In this document: positions 5,308 through 13,348 of the stretch, piece after piece
Position numbering within the stretch: position 1 is the first letter of the stretch
Layout: the number at the start of each line of letters is the position of its first letter
DNA from: CBFGRV01 sp965651265
GTDB lineage: Bacteria > Bacteroidota > Rhodothermia > Rhodothermales > VXPQ01
NCBI GenBank assembly: GCA_965651265.1
Contig: CBFGRV010000040.1
Span: 1-28,054, forward strand
DNA length: 28,054 nucleotides
Reading direction: 5' to 3'
Position numbers and translations under genes: made by a program
The notes under the pieces: generated by a model
Told to the model about the DNA's origin: nothing
Databases searched by the model: none
What the model saw: only the letters and a program-made list of their open reading frames with translations

Positions 5308-8136
5308 ATGCCTAAACGCGAGGACATAAGTCGGATACTGCTGATCGGAAGCGGGCCCATCATTATCGGGCAGGCCTGCGAATTCGACTATTCCGGGAGC
5401 CAGGCCGCAAGGGCGCTCCGGGCCGAGGGGTACGAGGTCGTGCTGGTGAACTCGAACCCGGCGACCATCATGACCGACCCGGTCACGGCCGACAAGATCT
5501 ACCTGCAGGAGCTGAGCCCGAATTCGATCAAGGAGATCGTGGAGAAGGAACGGCCCGATGCCGTGCTGCCGACGATGGGCGGACAGACGGCGCTCAATCT
5601 CGCCAAAACGCTACATGACGAGGGCTACTGGGCGGAGCAGGGGGTGGCCGTCATCGGCGTGGATATCGATGCGATTCAGATCACGGAGGACCGCCAGGCA
5701 TTTCGCGATTTGATGGAAAAGATCGGGGTGGATCAGGCTCGCAGTCGCGGCGCAAAGAGCCTGCTGGAGGCGAAGGAAATCACGCAAGAACTGGGCGGGC
5801 TGCCCGTGGTGATACGGCCGTCCTACACGCTGGGGGGTAGTGGCGGCGGCATCGTATGGACCCACGATGAGTTCGATCGGAAGGTCACTCGCGGGCTCGA
5901 GATGTCGCCGGTACACGAGGTGCTCGTGGAGGAATGCCTCTTCGGATGGAAGGAGTTCGAGCTGGAGCTGCTGCGTGATCGAAACGACAACGTCATCATC
6001 ATCTGCTCCATCGAGAACGTGGACCCGATGGGGGTGCACACGGGCGACTCGCTGACGGTCGCGCCCGCGCAGACGCTCACGGACAAGCAGTTCCAGCGGA
6101 TGCGCGATGCGGCCATCCAGATGATGCGCTCCATCGGCACGTTTGCCGGTGGGTGCAACGTGCAATTCGCGGTCGATCCGGCGACGGGCCGGATGGTCGC
6201 CATCGAGATCAACCCCCGCGTCTCGCGGTCATCGGCGCTGGCCTCCAAAGCAACGGGCTATCCGATCGCGAAGGTCGCGTCTAAGCTCGCCATCGGATAC
6301 ACACTCGACGAGCTTCCCAACGACGTTACCGGCACCACGAGCGCGTGCTTCGAGCCGGCCATCGATTACGTTGTAACCAAGATCCCGCGCTTCAACTTCG
6401 ACAAGTTTGAGGGTGTCGATGAAGAGCTGACGACCCAGATGAAGGCTGTCGGCGAGGTCATGGCCATCGGGCGCACGTTCCCGGAGAGCCTGCAGAAGGC
6501 GTGGCAGAGTCTCGAGATCGGGTACAACGGTCTAGGCGCCGACCGCGAGGAGGCGACGCGGGAGGAGGTGCGCGAGCGGCTGAAGCGACCCTACTGGGAT
6601 CGAACCCTCCAGATCCGCAATGCCTTCAAGCTGGGGGCATCCGTCGACGAGGTGGCCGACATTTCGAAAGTTGATCCATGGTTCCTGTATCAGATACAGG
6701 ATATGGTCCGATTGGAGGATGAGATCAGTGAGCACACGCTGGAGCAGATGGACGCTGACTTCATGTATCGCGTGAAGCGATACGGTTTTTCGGATGTCCA
6801 AATAGCATATTTGCTGGATGGGGATTACACGGAAGATCAAGTTCGTGAGCATCGGAAATCGCTCAACATCCTCCCGTCATTCCAGGTAGTCGACACGTGC
6901 GCGGGCGAGTTTCCGGCCGAGACGCCGTACTTCTACTCCACCTACGAGACGGAGACGGAGAGCATCGTATCGGATCGGGAGAAGATCATCATCCTGGGCA
7001 GCGGTCCGAACCGGATCGGCCAGGGTATCGAGTTCGATTACTCCTGCGTGCACGGGGTCATGGCTGCGCGCGAGCTGGGCTACGAAGCGATCATGATCAA
7101 CTGCAATCCGGAGACCGTGTCGACGGATTTCGACGTGGCCGACAAGCTCTACTTCGAGCCTGTGTACTGGGAACGCGTGCTCGACATCATCGAGCACGAG
7201 AATCCGATCGGGGTGGTCGTGCAGCTCGGGGGGCAGACGGCGCTCAAGCTGGCCGAGAACCTCGACCGGAACGGCATCCGCATCCTCGGTACGCCCTACC
7301 ATATGATGGATCTGGCCGAGAGTCGGGGCAAGTTCTCTGACATCCTGAAGGAGCTCGAGATTCCCTCGCCGCCCTACGGGAAGGCCACGTCGGTGCCCGA
7401 GGCCATCGAGGTGTCCGAGCGGATTGGTTATCCGATCCTGATTCGGCCGAGCTACGTTCTGGGCGGCCAGGGCATGCGCATCGCCATCAACAAGGAGGAG
7501 GTGGAGCACCACACGCGGAAGATCTGGAAGATTTTCCCGGACAATCAGATCCTTCTCGATCTCTTCCTCGAGAATGCGATCGAGCTCGATGTGGACGCCA
7601 TCTCCGACGGCGAGGAAACATGGATTGCCGGCATCATGCAGCACATCGAGCCGGCGGGGGTGCACAGTGGTGATTCGACAGCCGTGCTGCCACCGTACTC
7701 GCTCTCGGACGCGGTAATCAAGACGGTTGAGACCTACGTGCGCGAGATCGCCGCCCGCCTTGAGGTGGTCGGGCTGATCAACGTGCAGCTCGCCGTGAAA
7801 GACGAGATCGTTTACTGCATCGAGGCCAATCCGCGCGCCTCGCGGACGGTGCCGTTCGTGGCGAAGGCGACGGGCATCCCCGTGGCGAATATCGCTACCA
7901 AGGTCATGCTGGGCCACAAACTGGCCGAGTTCCGCCAACGTGGCGACCTGGAATCGAAATTGAAGGGCTTCGCGATCAAGGAGCCCGTCTTCTCGTGGGA
8001 CAAGTTCCCCGAGGTGCCTAAAGAGCTCGGGCCGGAGATGAAATCGACGGGCGAGGCCATCGCCTTCGTCGACACCCTCCGCGACGAACACTTCCAACGG
8101 CCGTATGAGATGAGGAATCTCTACCTAAGTAGGTAG
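5308..8136 (+). CDS. carB: Carbamoyl-phosphate synthase large subunit, lacking the C-terminal allosteric domain
   Basis: CarB makes carbamoyl phosphate from bicarbonate, ammonia and two ATP. The 942-residue protein has two homologous ATP-grasp halves. The carboxyphosphate half starts GSGPIIIGQACEFDYSG. The carbamoyl-phosphate half starts near residue 561 with GSGPNRIGQGIEFDYS. An oligomerisation region of about 150 residues lies between them. Both halves keep the ATP-grasp signatures (RPSYTLGGSGGG; RPSYVLGGQGMR; NPRVSRSSALASKATG; NPRASRTVPFVAKATG). It ends NLYLSR soon after the second half. The roughly 130-residue MGS-like domain that in E. coli CarB (1073 residues) binds UMP, IMP and ornithine is absent. 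Similar short forms are known in other Bacteroidota, so this is probably natural and not a truncation. Loss of that domain predicts loss of UMP/ornithine control. Confidence 0.97.
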   Translation: MPKREDISRILLIGSGPIIIGQACEFDYSGSQAARALRAEGYEVVLVNSNPATIMTDPVTADKIYLQELSPNSIKEIVEKERPDAVLPTMGGQTALNLAKTLHDEGYWAEQGVAVIGVDIDAIQITEDRQAFRDLMEKIGVDQARSRGAKSLLEAKEITQELGGLPVVIRPSYTLGGSGGGIVWTHDEFDRKVTRGLEMSPVHEVLVEECLFGWKEFELELLRDRNDNVIIICSIENVDPMGVHTGDSLTVAPAQTLTDKQFQRMRDAAIQMMRSIGTFAGGCNVQFAVDPATGRMVAIEINPRVSRSSALASKATGYPIAKVASKLAIGYTLDELPNDVTGTTSACFEPAIDYVVTKIPRFNFDKFEGVDEELTTQMKAVGEVMAIGRTFPESLQKAWQSLEIGYNGLGADREEATREEVRERLKRPYWDRTLQIRNAFKLGASVDEVADISKVDPWFLYQIQDMVRLEDEISEHTLEQMDADFMYRVKRYGFSDVQIAYLLDGDYTEDQVREHRKSLNILPSFQVVDTCAGEFPAETPYFYSTYETETESIVSDREKIIILGSGPNRIGQGIEFDYSCVHGVMAARELGYEAIMINCNPETVSTDFDVADKLYFEPVYWERVLDIIEHENPIGVVVQLGGQTALKLAENLDRNGIRILGTPYHMMDLAESRGKFSDILKELEIPSPPYGKATSVPEAIEVSERIGYPILIRPSYVLGGQGMRIAINKEEVEHHTRKIWKIFPDNQILLDLFLENAIELDVDAISDGEETWIAGIMQHIEPAGVHSGDSTAVLPPYSLSDAVIKTVETYVREIAARLEVVGLINVQLAVKDEIVYCIEANPRASRTVPFVAKATGIPVANIATKVMLGHKLAEFRQRGDLESKLKGFAIKEPVFSWDKFPEVPKELGPEMKSTGEAIAFVDTLRDEHFQRPYEMRNLYLSR

Positions 8137-8407
8137 CAGAGCCCTCCAGACGATTCACGAGGCGCGCAGCCACTCCCGGCCTGTCCGGTTGCTGGGCCAT
8201 TCTACGCTTACTCCATATGCGGTCACATAGCAAAGGCTCGGCCGGGAAGGTACAGATCGCGCGTGTGTTCGCCCGGCCGCATGTCGTAAGGCTCAGAGCA
8301 GGCTGGCCGGAATCGGCAGACTAACCGATGTGTCGAGTTAGTTCGTGTTGACGGCTAGGCCGCGGCTCTTCAATCGGCGCCCGAGGGTGGCGGCTCTCGA
8401 GTTGACA
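8137..8407. other. Convergent intergenic region with a GC-rich inverted repeat
   Basis: These 271 bases lie between the ends of carB (plus) and mtaB (minus). No protein or recognised RNA was found. A perfect 8-bp inverted repeat, CGGCCGGG at 8239-8246 with CCCGGCCG at 8272-8279, has a 25-base loop and no U-tract. A smaller repeat, ATCGG/CCGAT, follows near 8313-8330. They may contribute to transcription end formation for both genes. Confidence 0.5.
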
Positions 8408-9721
8408 TTACACTAACGCATACGGTTCGATGCTCACCGTGCCGCGCTCGGTAAGCGTCCCCAATTGCACCGATTCGATGGTGCCCTCCTTCGATGGCTC
8501 GTACGGAGCCTCGGCGCGGATGTAGTTGTCCGTGTAACCGTTCATGAAACCATCGCGCTCGGCGCCTTCCCAGAGCACGGCGCGCGTCTCACCTTGGTGA
8601 GCACGGTAGAAGGCAGCCTCCTTCTTGGCCGAAAGGATGCGTAGCATGCGACTGCGCCGGGACCGCTCGGTCTTCGGCACAGGTGCGCCACCCATACGAT
8701 CCAGTCGATCGACGGCTGCCGTGTTCGGGCGCTCCGAATACGTGAACACGTGCAGGTAGCTTACCGGAAGCTCATTAATGAACCGGTACGTGTTCATGAA
8801 TCGCGATTCGTCCTCGGCCGGAAATCCAACGATCACATCCACACCGATGGAGGCATCCGGCAGCACATCCCGGATGCGGGTCACGCGATCCGCATAGACC
8901 TCGCGCCGATATCGACGGCGCATTCGGCCGAGCACGTAGTCATCCCCACTCTGAAGCGGGATGTGAAAGTGAGGCTGAAACTTGTCGGACCTCGCGACGA
9001 AATCGATGATCTCGTCCGTCAGAAGGTTCGGTTCGATGGAGGAGATGCGGTACCGCATGATGCCATCCACCTCGTCGAGCCGGCGGGCCAACTCCAGCAG
9101 CGAGGTGCCGTGCTCCTGCCCGTAGAGGCCGATGTTCACGCCGGTAAGCACGATCTCCTTGAAGCCCTTTTCGGCGATGGCTCGGGCTTGTGCCACGGTG
9201 GCATCGATCGGCTGCGAGCGACTCTTTCCGCGAGCCAGCGGAATCGTACAGAACGAGCAGGTGTAGTCGCATCCGTCCTGCACCTTAAGGAAGGCTCGCG
9301 TCCGATCGGTGGAGGAGTAGGCCGGTCCGTATTCGAAGACGTCGTCGATGCACGAGACGGCGGTCTGCGTCTTCTCGCGCTTCGTGAACTCGTCGACCAG
9401 CTGGAAGAGCCTGAACTTCTCCGCGGCGCCGAGGACCAGATCCACGCCTTCGATACCGGCAACCTCCCCGGGCTGTAGCTGGGCGTAGCAACCCGTCACG
9501 ATGACGAACGCCTCTGGATTGGCGCGCAGGGCGCGTCGGATGACGTTCCGGCACTTCCGGTCGGCTTCGCTCGTCACCGAACACGTGTTGATGACCGTCA
9601 CGTCAGCCGCCTCACCGAAGGGCACGACGGAATACCGGCGCTCCATGAACTCACGCTCGAGCGTACTCGTCTCGGCGAAATTCAGCTTGCAGCCGAGTGT
9701 GTGGAACGAAACACGCGGCAT
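8408..9721 (-). CDS. mtaB: tRNA (N6-threonylcarbamoyladenosine(37)-C2)-methylthiotransferase
   Basis: MtaB is a radical-SAM enzyme that converts t6A37 to ms2t6A37 next to the anticodon of ANN-decoding tRNAs. The 437-residue protein has the methylthiotransferase domain with three cluster cysteines, C11 (LGCKLN), C47 (NTCSVTS) and C78 (TGCYAQ). The radical-SAM motif follows at C151/C155/C158 (CDYTCSFCTIP). Further family blocks are GKSRS, EIVLTGVNIGLYG, SSIEP and HIPLQSGDD, with a TRAM-like C-terminus from about residue 370. The LGCKLN wording and ISSIEP point to MtaB more than MiaB. ATG 9721 is used because MPRVSFHTLGCKLN is the normal start of the family, although the frame stays open further upstream. 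It diverges from psd across 128 bases. Confidence 0.93.
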   Translation of the reverse strand: MPRVSFHTLGCKLNFAETSTLEREFMERRYSVVPFGEAADVTVINTCSVTSEADRKCRNVIRRALRANPEAFVIVTGCYAQLQPGEVAGIEGVDLVLGAAEKFRLFQLVDEFTKREKTQTAVSCIDDVFEYGPAYSSTDRTRAFLKVQDGCDYTCSFCTIPLARGKSRSQPIDATVAQARAIAEKGFKEIVLTGVNIGLYGQEHGTSLLELARRLDEVDGIMRYRISSIEPNLLTDEIIDFVARSDKFQPHFHIPLQSGDDYVLGRMRRRYRREVYADRVTRIRDVLPDASIGVDVIVGFPAEDESRFMNTYRFINELPVSYLHVFTYSERPNTAAVDRLDRMGGAPVPKTERSRRSRMLRILSAKKEAAFYRAHQGETRAVLWEGAERDGFMNGYTDNYIRAEAPYEPSKEGTIESVQLGTLTERGTVSIEPYALV

Positions 9722-9849
9722 TGCGAAAGGGTTGTTGAGTGCGGATGTCGCGGCTGTGCAACGAAGCCTCGCTGGAGGGGGTTTCTCCATTCGGTCCGAC
9801 GTCTGGGCCTTGAGTCGTTCGTCCATCACGACTAGAAGTACCTCGATAC

Positions 9850-10563
9850 GTGTTCGCAAAAGAAGGCTACACCCTGATCGCCATCGCGGCCATCCTTGCG
9901 GCCGTCCTCGCGCTCGTCGGATTTCAGCTTTCGATCTATTGGAGAGTCCCATTTCTGGTGCTGGCCGCCGTCATTCTGGGCTTTACGCTCTATTTCTTTC
10001 GAGATCCGCACCGCACCCCACCTGACGAGGCAGCGGAAGGACACCTCATCCTCGCACCGGCCGATGGGAAGGTTATCGTGGTGGATGAAGACGTGCACGA
10101 GCCCCTCTATATCGAGGGACCGGCGAAGCAGGTATCCATATTTTTGTCGCCGCTGAACGTGCATGTGAATCGGATTCCCGTCAGTGGGACGGTCGAGTAC
10201 GTTCGCTACGTGCCGGGAGAGTACCTCGTCGCCTGGCATCCGAAGTCGAGCGAGCTAAACGAGCGATCAGAGATCGGTGTGATGCACACGAGCGGTGCCA
10301 GGGTGCTCTTCAAGCAGATTGCCGGCGCCGTGGCGCGGCGCATCGTGTATCATCTGAAGGAAGGCGACGAGGTCGTTGCCGGCGAGCGCTTCGGCATCGT
10401 TAAATTCGGCTCACGGATGGATGTCTTCGTGCCATCGCACGCGGAGATCAGTGTTGCCGTCGGAGAGCACGTGAAGGCAGGCGAGAGCATCCTCGGGTAC
10501 CTCCCGGAGTCCGCGGGTCTGGACTCTACTGCTTCCGTTCTCGCACGAAGCGAGTCGGAATGA
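9850..10563 (+). CDS. psd: Phosphatidylserine decarboxylase proenzyme (short form)
   Basis: Psd makes phosphatidylethanolamine from phosphatidylserine at the inner membrane. The 237-residue protein belongs to the short, archaetidylserine-decarboxylase-like type. Two hydrophobic N-terminal segments (about residues 8-25 and 33-50) are followed by FFRDPHRTPP, then APADGKV (69-75), FLSPLNVHVNR (98-108) and the self-cleavage site FGSRMDVF. In that site G187-S188 is cut and S188 becomes the pyruvoyl group of the alpha chain. The start is GTG at 9850, since no ATG exists between the upstream stop and the conserved region. pssA follows after 13 bases, which gives a complete CDP-diacylglycerol to phosphatidylethanolamine branch in one operon. 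Confidence 0.95.
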   Translation: MFAKEGYTLIAIAAILAAVLALVGFQLSIYWRVPFLVLAAVILGFTLYFFRDPHRTPPDEAAEGHLILAPADGKVIVVDEDVHEPLYIEGPAKQVSIFLSPLNVHVNRIPVSGTVEYVRYVPGEYLVAWHPKSSELNERSEIGVMHTSGARVLFKQIAGAVARRIVYHLKEGDEVVAGERFGIVKFGSRMDVFVPSHAEISVAVGEHVKAGESILGYLPESAGLDSTASVLARSESE

Positions 10564-10576
10564 TTCGCCCGATCCT

Positions 10577-11506
10577 ATGAGTCCACTGATGGAATCGCGT
10601 TTTCAACGCCGACCCCGCGGGAAGCACTCCCGCATACGTGGACGCCTCGCCTCCTACCGAGCAAGCCGCGCCGAGGCAGGCGGACGCCGGCAGATCCCGC
10701 GCGAGGCCGTGCCCTCCTTCTTCACGCTCATGAATCTCTTCTCGGGATTCCTGGCAATTATCCAGACGATGGAAGGGCGACTCGATTACGCGTGCTGGAT
10801 GATCATCCTCGCCGCCTTCTTCGACGTGCTCGACGGAATGATGGCCCGCCTGACCGGGACCTCGAGCCTCTTCGGCATCGAATTGGACTCGCTGGCCGAC
10901 GTCGTGTCCTTCGGGGTGGCACCATCCATTCTGGTCTATGAATTCGGGCTGAGGGAGTTGGGAGTACTGGGGCTCATCACCTCCTCGTTGCCCGCTGTAT
11001 GCGGCGCCGTGAGGCTGGCGCGGTTCAATGTCAGCTTCGATGGAGTGAAGAAGGACTATTTCGTAGGACTTCCAACGCCGGGAATGGCCGCAATGATCGT
11101 AGCCATTATCCTCAACTTTGATCAGGCCGAGTCGTTCGATCGATATAGTCCGGGTAACCTGAACTGGCTCGTTCCGATCGTCGTCGTGCTCTCATTGTTG
11201 ATGGTATCGAGCATCAAATTCGATGCGATTCCGAAGCCGTCCACAGCCTACATCCGGTCCCACCCCCGAAAATCACTCGCCTACACGATCGCCATTCTGT
11301 TGGTGATCTTCCTTCAGCAGATCGGTCTGCTCATCGTTCTTGCGGTCTACCTCCTGTTCAACATCGGACGCGCCGCCCGAGGTCTGCTCAATGCGGTGGC
11401 GAAAGGAGGTGACGAATCGACGCGAGCCTCGATCGAGGAATCGAAGGATGGTTCGCTGGAGGAGTCAACGGAGACGTCCACCGAAGTTACATCCTCACCC
11501 GATTAA
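10577..11506 (+). CDS. pssA: CDP-diacylglycerol-serine O-phosphatidyltransferase
   Basis: PssA joins CDP-diacylglycerol and serine to give phosphatidylserine, the substrate of the Psd encoded just upstream. The 309-residue integral membrane protein carries the CDP-alcohol phosphatidyltransferase signature DVLDGMMAR followed by G100, D104 and D108 (D83, D86, G87, A90, R91), and then VSFGVAP typical of the type II PssA group. About six to eight membrane segments lie between residues 48 and 275. The first 42 residues are strongly basic (Arg/Lys rich). The last 35 are acidic and Ser/Thr rich, so both ends are probably cytoplasmic tails. ATG 10577 is chosen; Met5 is possible. purS begins 4 bases after the stop. 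Confidence 0.94.
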   Translation: MSPLMESRFQRRPRGKHSRIRGRLASYRASRAEAGGRRQIPREAVPSFFTLMNLFSGFLAIIQTMEGRLDYACWMIILAAFFDVLDGMMARLTGTSSLFGIELDSLADVVSFGVAPSILVYEFGLRELGVLGLITSSLPAVCGAVRLARFNVSFDGVKKDYFVGLPTPGMAAMIVAIILNFDQAESFDRYSPGNLNWLVPIVVVLSLLMVSSIKFDAIPKPSTAYIRSHPRKSLAYTIAILLVIFLQQIGLLIVLAVYLLFNIGRAARGLLNAVAKGGDESTRASIEESKDGSLEESTETSTEVTSSPD

Positions 11507-11510
11507 CACC

Positions 11511-11780
11511 ATGTTTAAAGCACGTATACACGTTCGCCTGCGGCCATCGATCCTCGACCCGCAGGGCAAGACCACGCATCACGCACTGGAGGATCTCGGC
11601 TTCGACTCCGTGAAGAGAGTGCGGATGGGCAAGCTCATCGAGATCTGGATCGAGGCCGACGACGAGGAAGCGGCGAGACGCGTGGCCACTGAAGCCTGCC
11701 AGAAGCTGCTCGCCAATCCCGTGATGGAGGATTACGAAATTTTCCTGGAAGCCGTCGAGGAATCGACGGTCGTCTTGTAG
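11511..11780 (+). CDS. purS: Phosphoribosylformylglycinamidine synthase subunit PurS
   Basis: PurS is the small subunit that bridges PurQ and PurL in the fourth step of purine synthesis (FGAR to FGAM). The 89-residue protein has the family's ferredoxin-like ordering: FKARIHVRLRPSILDPQG, then HHALEDLGF, VKRVRMGKLIEIWIEA and a last helix ending LLANPVMEDYEIFLE. ATG 11511 gives the normal length. purQ and purL are not in the window, so this subunit is encoded apart from its partners and inside a lipid/proteostasis operon. The 4-base spacing from pssA indicates co-transcription and probably translational coupling. Confidence 0.93.
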   Translation: MFKARIHVRLRPSILDPQGKTTHHALEDLGFDSVKRVRMGKLIEIWIEADDEEAARRVATEACQKLLANPVMEDYEIFLEAVEESTVVL

Positions 11781-11800
11781 AGAGAAGCCAGTTCGTGGTG

Positions 11801-12154
11801 ATGACGCACACAGCACCGTTTCGGTGGAAGTTCATCTCACCTGCAATGAATGCAGGGAACGAAGGTGCTCCAGCCCTTACCCCGGAGACCGAAGTAGCCG
11901 TAGAGGAGGCGGAAGAAGAGCAAATCGATTCGCCATGGCGCGTCATCCTCTATAATGATGACATCCACACCTTCGACGAAGTCATCACACAACTCATCAA
12001 GGCGACCGGGTGTAGCATCGGCCGTGCTGAGGAGCTCACCTGGCAGGTACACCTCGAAGGCAATGCGTGCGTATTCGAGGGAGCATTCGAGGAGTGCTTT
12101 CGCGTCCAGGGGGTGCTGAAAGAAATTCACCTCACGACGGAGATCAAGGGTTGA
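11801..12154 (+). CDS. clpS: ATP-dependent Clp protease adaptor ClpS
   Basis: ClpS delivers N-degron substrates to the Clp unfoldase-protease. The 117-residue product has an acidic, probably flexible N-terminus (EVAVEEAEEEQ) and then the folded domain. That domain contains the N-end-rule pocket and Clp-contact motifs: PWRVILYNDDIHTFDEVI, then LIKATGC, AEELTWQVHLEGNACVFEG and EECFRVQGVLKEI. The pattern matches Bacteroidota ClpS proteins. Three starts are possible (GTG 11795, GTG 11798, ATG 11801); ATG is preferred, with AGAGAAG upstream at 11781-11787. Its TGA overlaps the ATG of the next gene. No clpA or clpC is visible here. Confidence 0.9.
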   Translation: MTHTAPFRWKFISPAMNAGNEGAPALTPETEVAVEEAEEEQIDSPWRVILYNDDIHTFDEVITQLIKATGCSIGRAEELTWQVHLEGNACVFEGAFEECFRVQGVLKEIHLTTEIKG

Positions 12155-12765
12155 TGTCGGACGGCGAGGATGTCTATCGCTCCGTCGAAGGACGCGCGCG
12201 CTCCGAGATCAAGGTTAAAGGCTCACGTTTCATCGCGGAGGTGTTTCCGGTCGCGTCGGAGGATGAGGCTTCCGCGATCATCGACGAGATCAAGCGCCGT
12301 GAGCACGCGGCCACCCATCATTGCACGGCCTATCGGCTGGGCCCCGGCGGGGAGGTGTTTCGCTACAACGATGACGGAGAGCCCAGCGGGACGGCCGGGT
12401 TGCCGATTCTCCGCCAGATCGAAGGGAGGGATCTGACGAACACGCTCCTTGTCGTGACGCGTTACTTCGGCGGCACGAAGCTGGGCACCGGCGGGCTGGC
12501 ACGGGCCTACTCCGACGCGGCATCCGACGCCCTCGATCGAGCAAAAATCGTCGAGCACGTTATATCCGAGCGGGTAAATGTGTCTTTTGATTATGACGAC
12601 ACGGCGGCCGCGATGCGAACCATCGAGCGCTTCGGCGCCAGGGTGGTCGAATCCACCTATGCGGATCGTGCAAGGTTGGCGCTCGAAGTCCCGCGAAGTC
12701 GCGTCGAGGCCTTCGGACAGGCCTTCGTCGATGCGCTTGCGGGGAGGGGCAGCCTGGAGCAGTAG
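12154..12765 (+). CDS. YigZ/IMPACT family protein (UPF0029)
   Basis: A 203-residue cytosolic protein of the YigZ/IMPACT family, whose bacterial role is not firmly known (nucleic-acid or translation-linked functions are proposed). The N-terminal UPF0029 domain covers about residues 12-125 and has all hallmark blocks: KGSRFIAEVFPV, HHCTAYRLG, YNDDGEPSGTAG, NTLLVVTRYFGG and KLGTGGLARAY. A C-terminal DUF1949-like ferredoxin fold spans about 138-200 (VNVSFDYDDTAAAM, LALEVPRSRVEAF). Its ATG shares bases with the stop of clpS (TGATG) behind an AAGGG ribosome-binding site, so translation is coupled. It ends 3 bases from the oppositely oriented rnhA stop. Confidence 0.92.
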   Translation: MSDGEDVYRSVEGRARSEIKVKGSRFIAEVFPVASEDEASAIIDEIKRREHAATHHCTAYRLGPGGEVFRYNDDGEPSGTAGLPILRQIEGRDLTNTLLVVTRYFGGTKLGTGGLARAYSDAASDALDRAKIVEHVISERVNVSFDYDDTAAAMRTIERFGARVVESTYADRARLALEVPRSRVEAFGQAFVDALAGRGSLEQ

Positions 12766-12784
12766 TGCTTACTTGAACTGCTCC
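12756..12784. repeat. Perfect 8-bp inverted repeat spanning both stop codons of yigZ and rnhA
   Basis: GGAGCAGT at 12756-12763 pairs with ACTGCTCC at 12777-12784 around 13 bases. Each arm lies in the last codons of one of two convergent genes, and the loop contains the rnhA stop. There is no U-tract. It could form in both transcripts and act as a shared end signal. Confidence 0.6.
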
Positions 12785-13206
12785 ATGGCGGCGACGGCGA
12801 GCTCGTCGACGCGGTTGTTCAGCGCGTCGTTCGCATGGCCCTTGACCTTGACCCATTTGACTCGATGGCGTCGGCTCAAATCGAGCAGCTCCCGCCAGAG
12901 GTCCTGATTTTCGACGGGCTTCCTGGACGAGGTCTTCCAGCCGTTGCGCTGCCATTTCTCCAGCCAACCGGCCGTGAAGGCATTATGGACGTACGCGCTG
13001 TCGGTGTGGATGACAACCTTACAGGGCTCCTTGAGGGCTCTCAGCGCTTCGATGACCGCCGTGAGCTCCATCCGATTGTTCGTCGTGAGGGGCTCGCCTC
13101 CGGCAATGGTCTTCTCGTGGCCATTGTGCTGCAGGAGAGCGGCCCATCCTCCTGGACCCGGATTGCCGCTACAGGCACCGTCTGTATAGATGATGACCTC
13201 CTTCAC
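12769..13206 (-). CDS. rnhA: Ribonuclease HI
   Basis: RNase HI cuts the RNA strand of RNA-DNA hybrids (R-loops, primers). The 145-residue protein has the full active site: D9 in YTDGACSGNPG, E47 in NNRMELTAV, D69 in HTDSAYV, and D134 in NNRVDELA, with H124 in VKGHAND. The basic protrusion WLEKWQRNGWKTSSRKPV at about 81-98 is the substrate-binding handle of the E. coli type. The start is taken as GTG 13206, because the family begins directly with K-x-V-x-I-Y-T-D-G. Upstream ATGs in the same open frame would add unrelated sequence. It diverges from obgE across 142 bases that must hold both promoters. Confidence 0.94.
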   Translation of the reverse strand: MKEVIIYTDGACSGNPGPGGWAALLQHNGHEKTIAGGEPLTTNNRMELTAVIEALRALKEPCKVVIHTDSAYVHNAFTAGWLEKWQRNGWKTSSRKPVENQDLWRELLDLSRRHRVKWVKVKGHANDALNNRVDELAVAAMEQFK

Positions 13207-13348
13207 GCGCTGTATTGATGTAGGATGGAGAGCATGTTGAATGAACGCATTAACGTAAGATCGGTACCATCCGTTTGCACGAATCGGCGGCGACCCGCCT
13301 CGAAATCGCATTGAAGATCGGAGTGCCTGGCCGGATGCCCCCAGAAGC

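Noticed and set aside
6877..8097. 406-residue minus-strand frame opposite carB
   Set aside because: carB is unambiguous. The antisense frame is rich in His, Asp and Arg, as expected from GC-rich codon bias.
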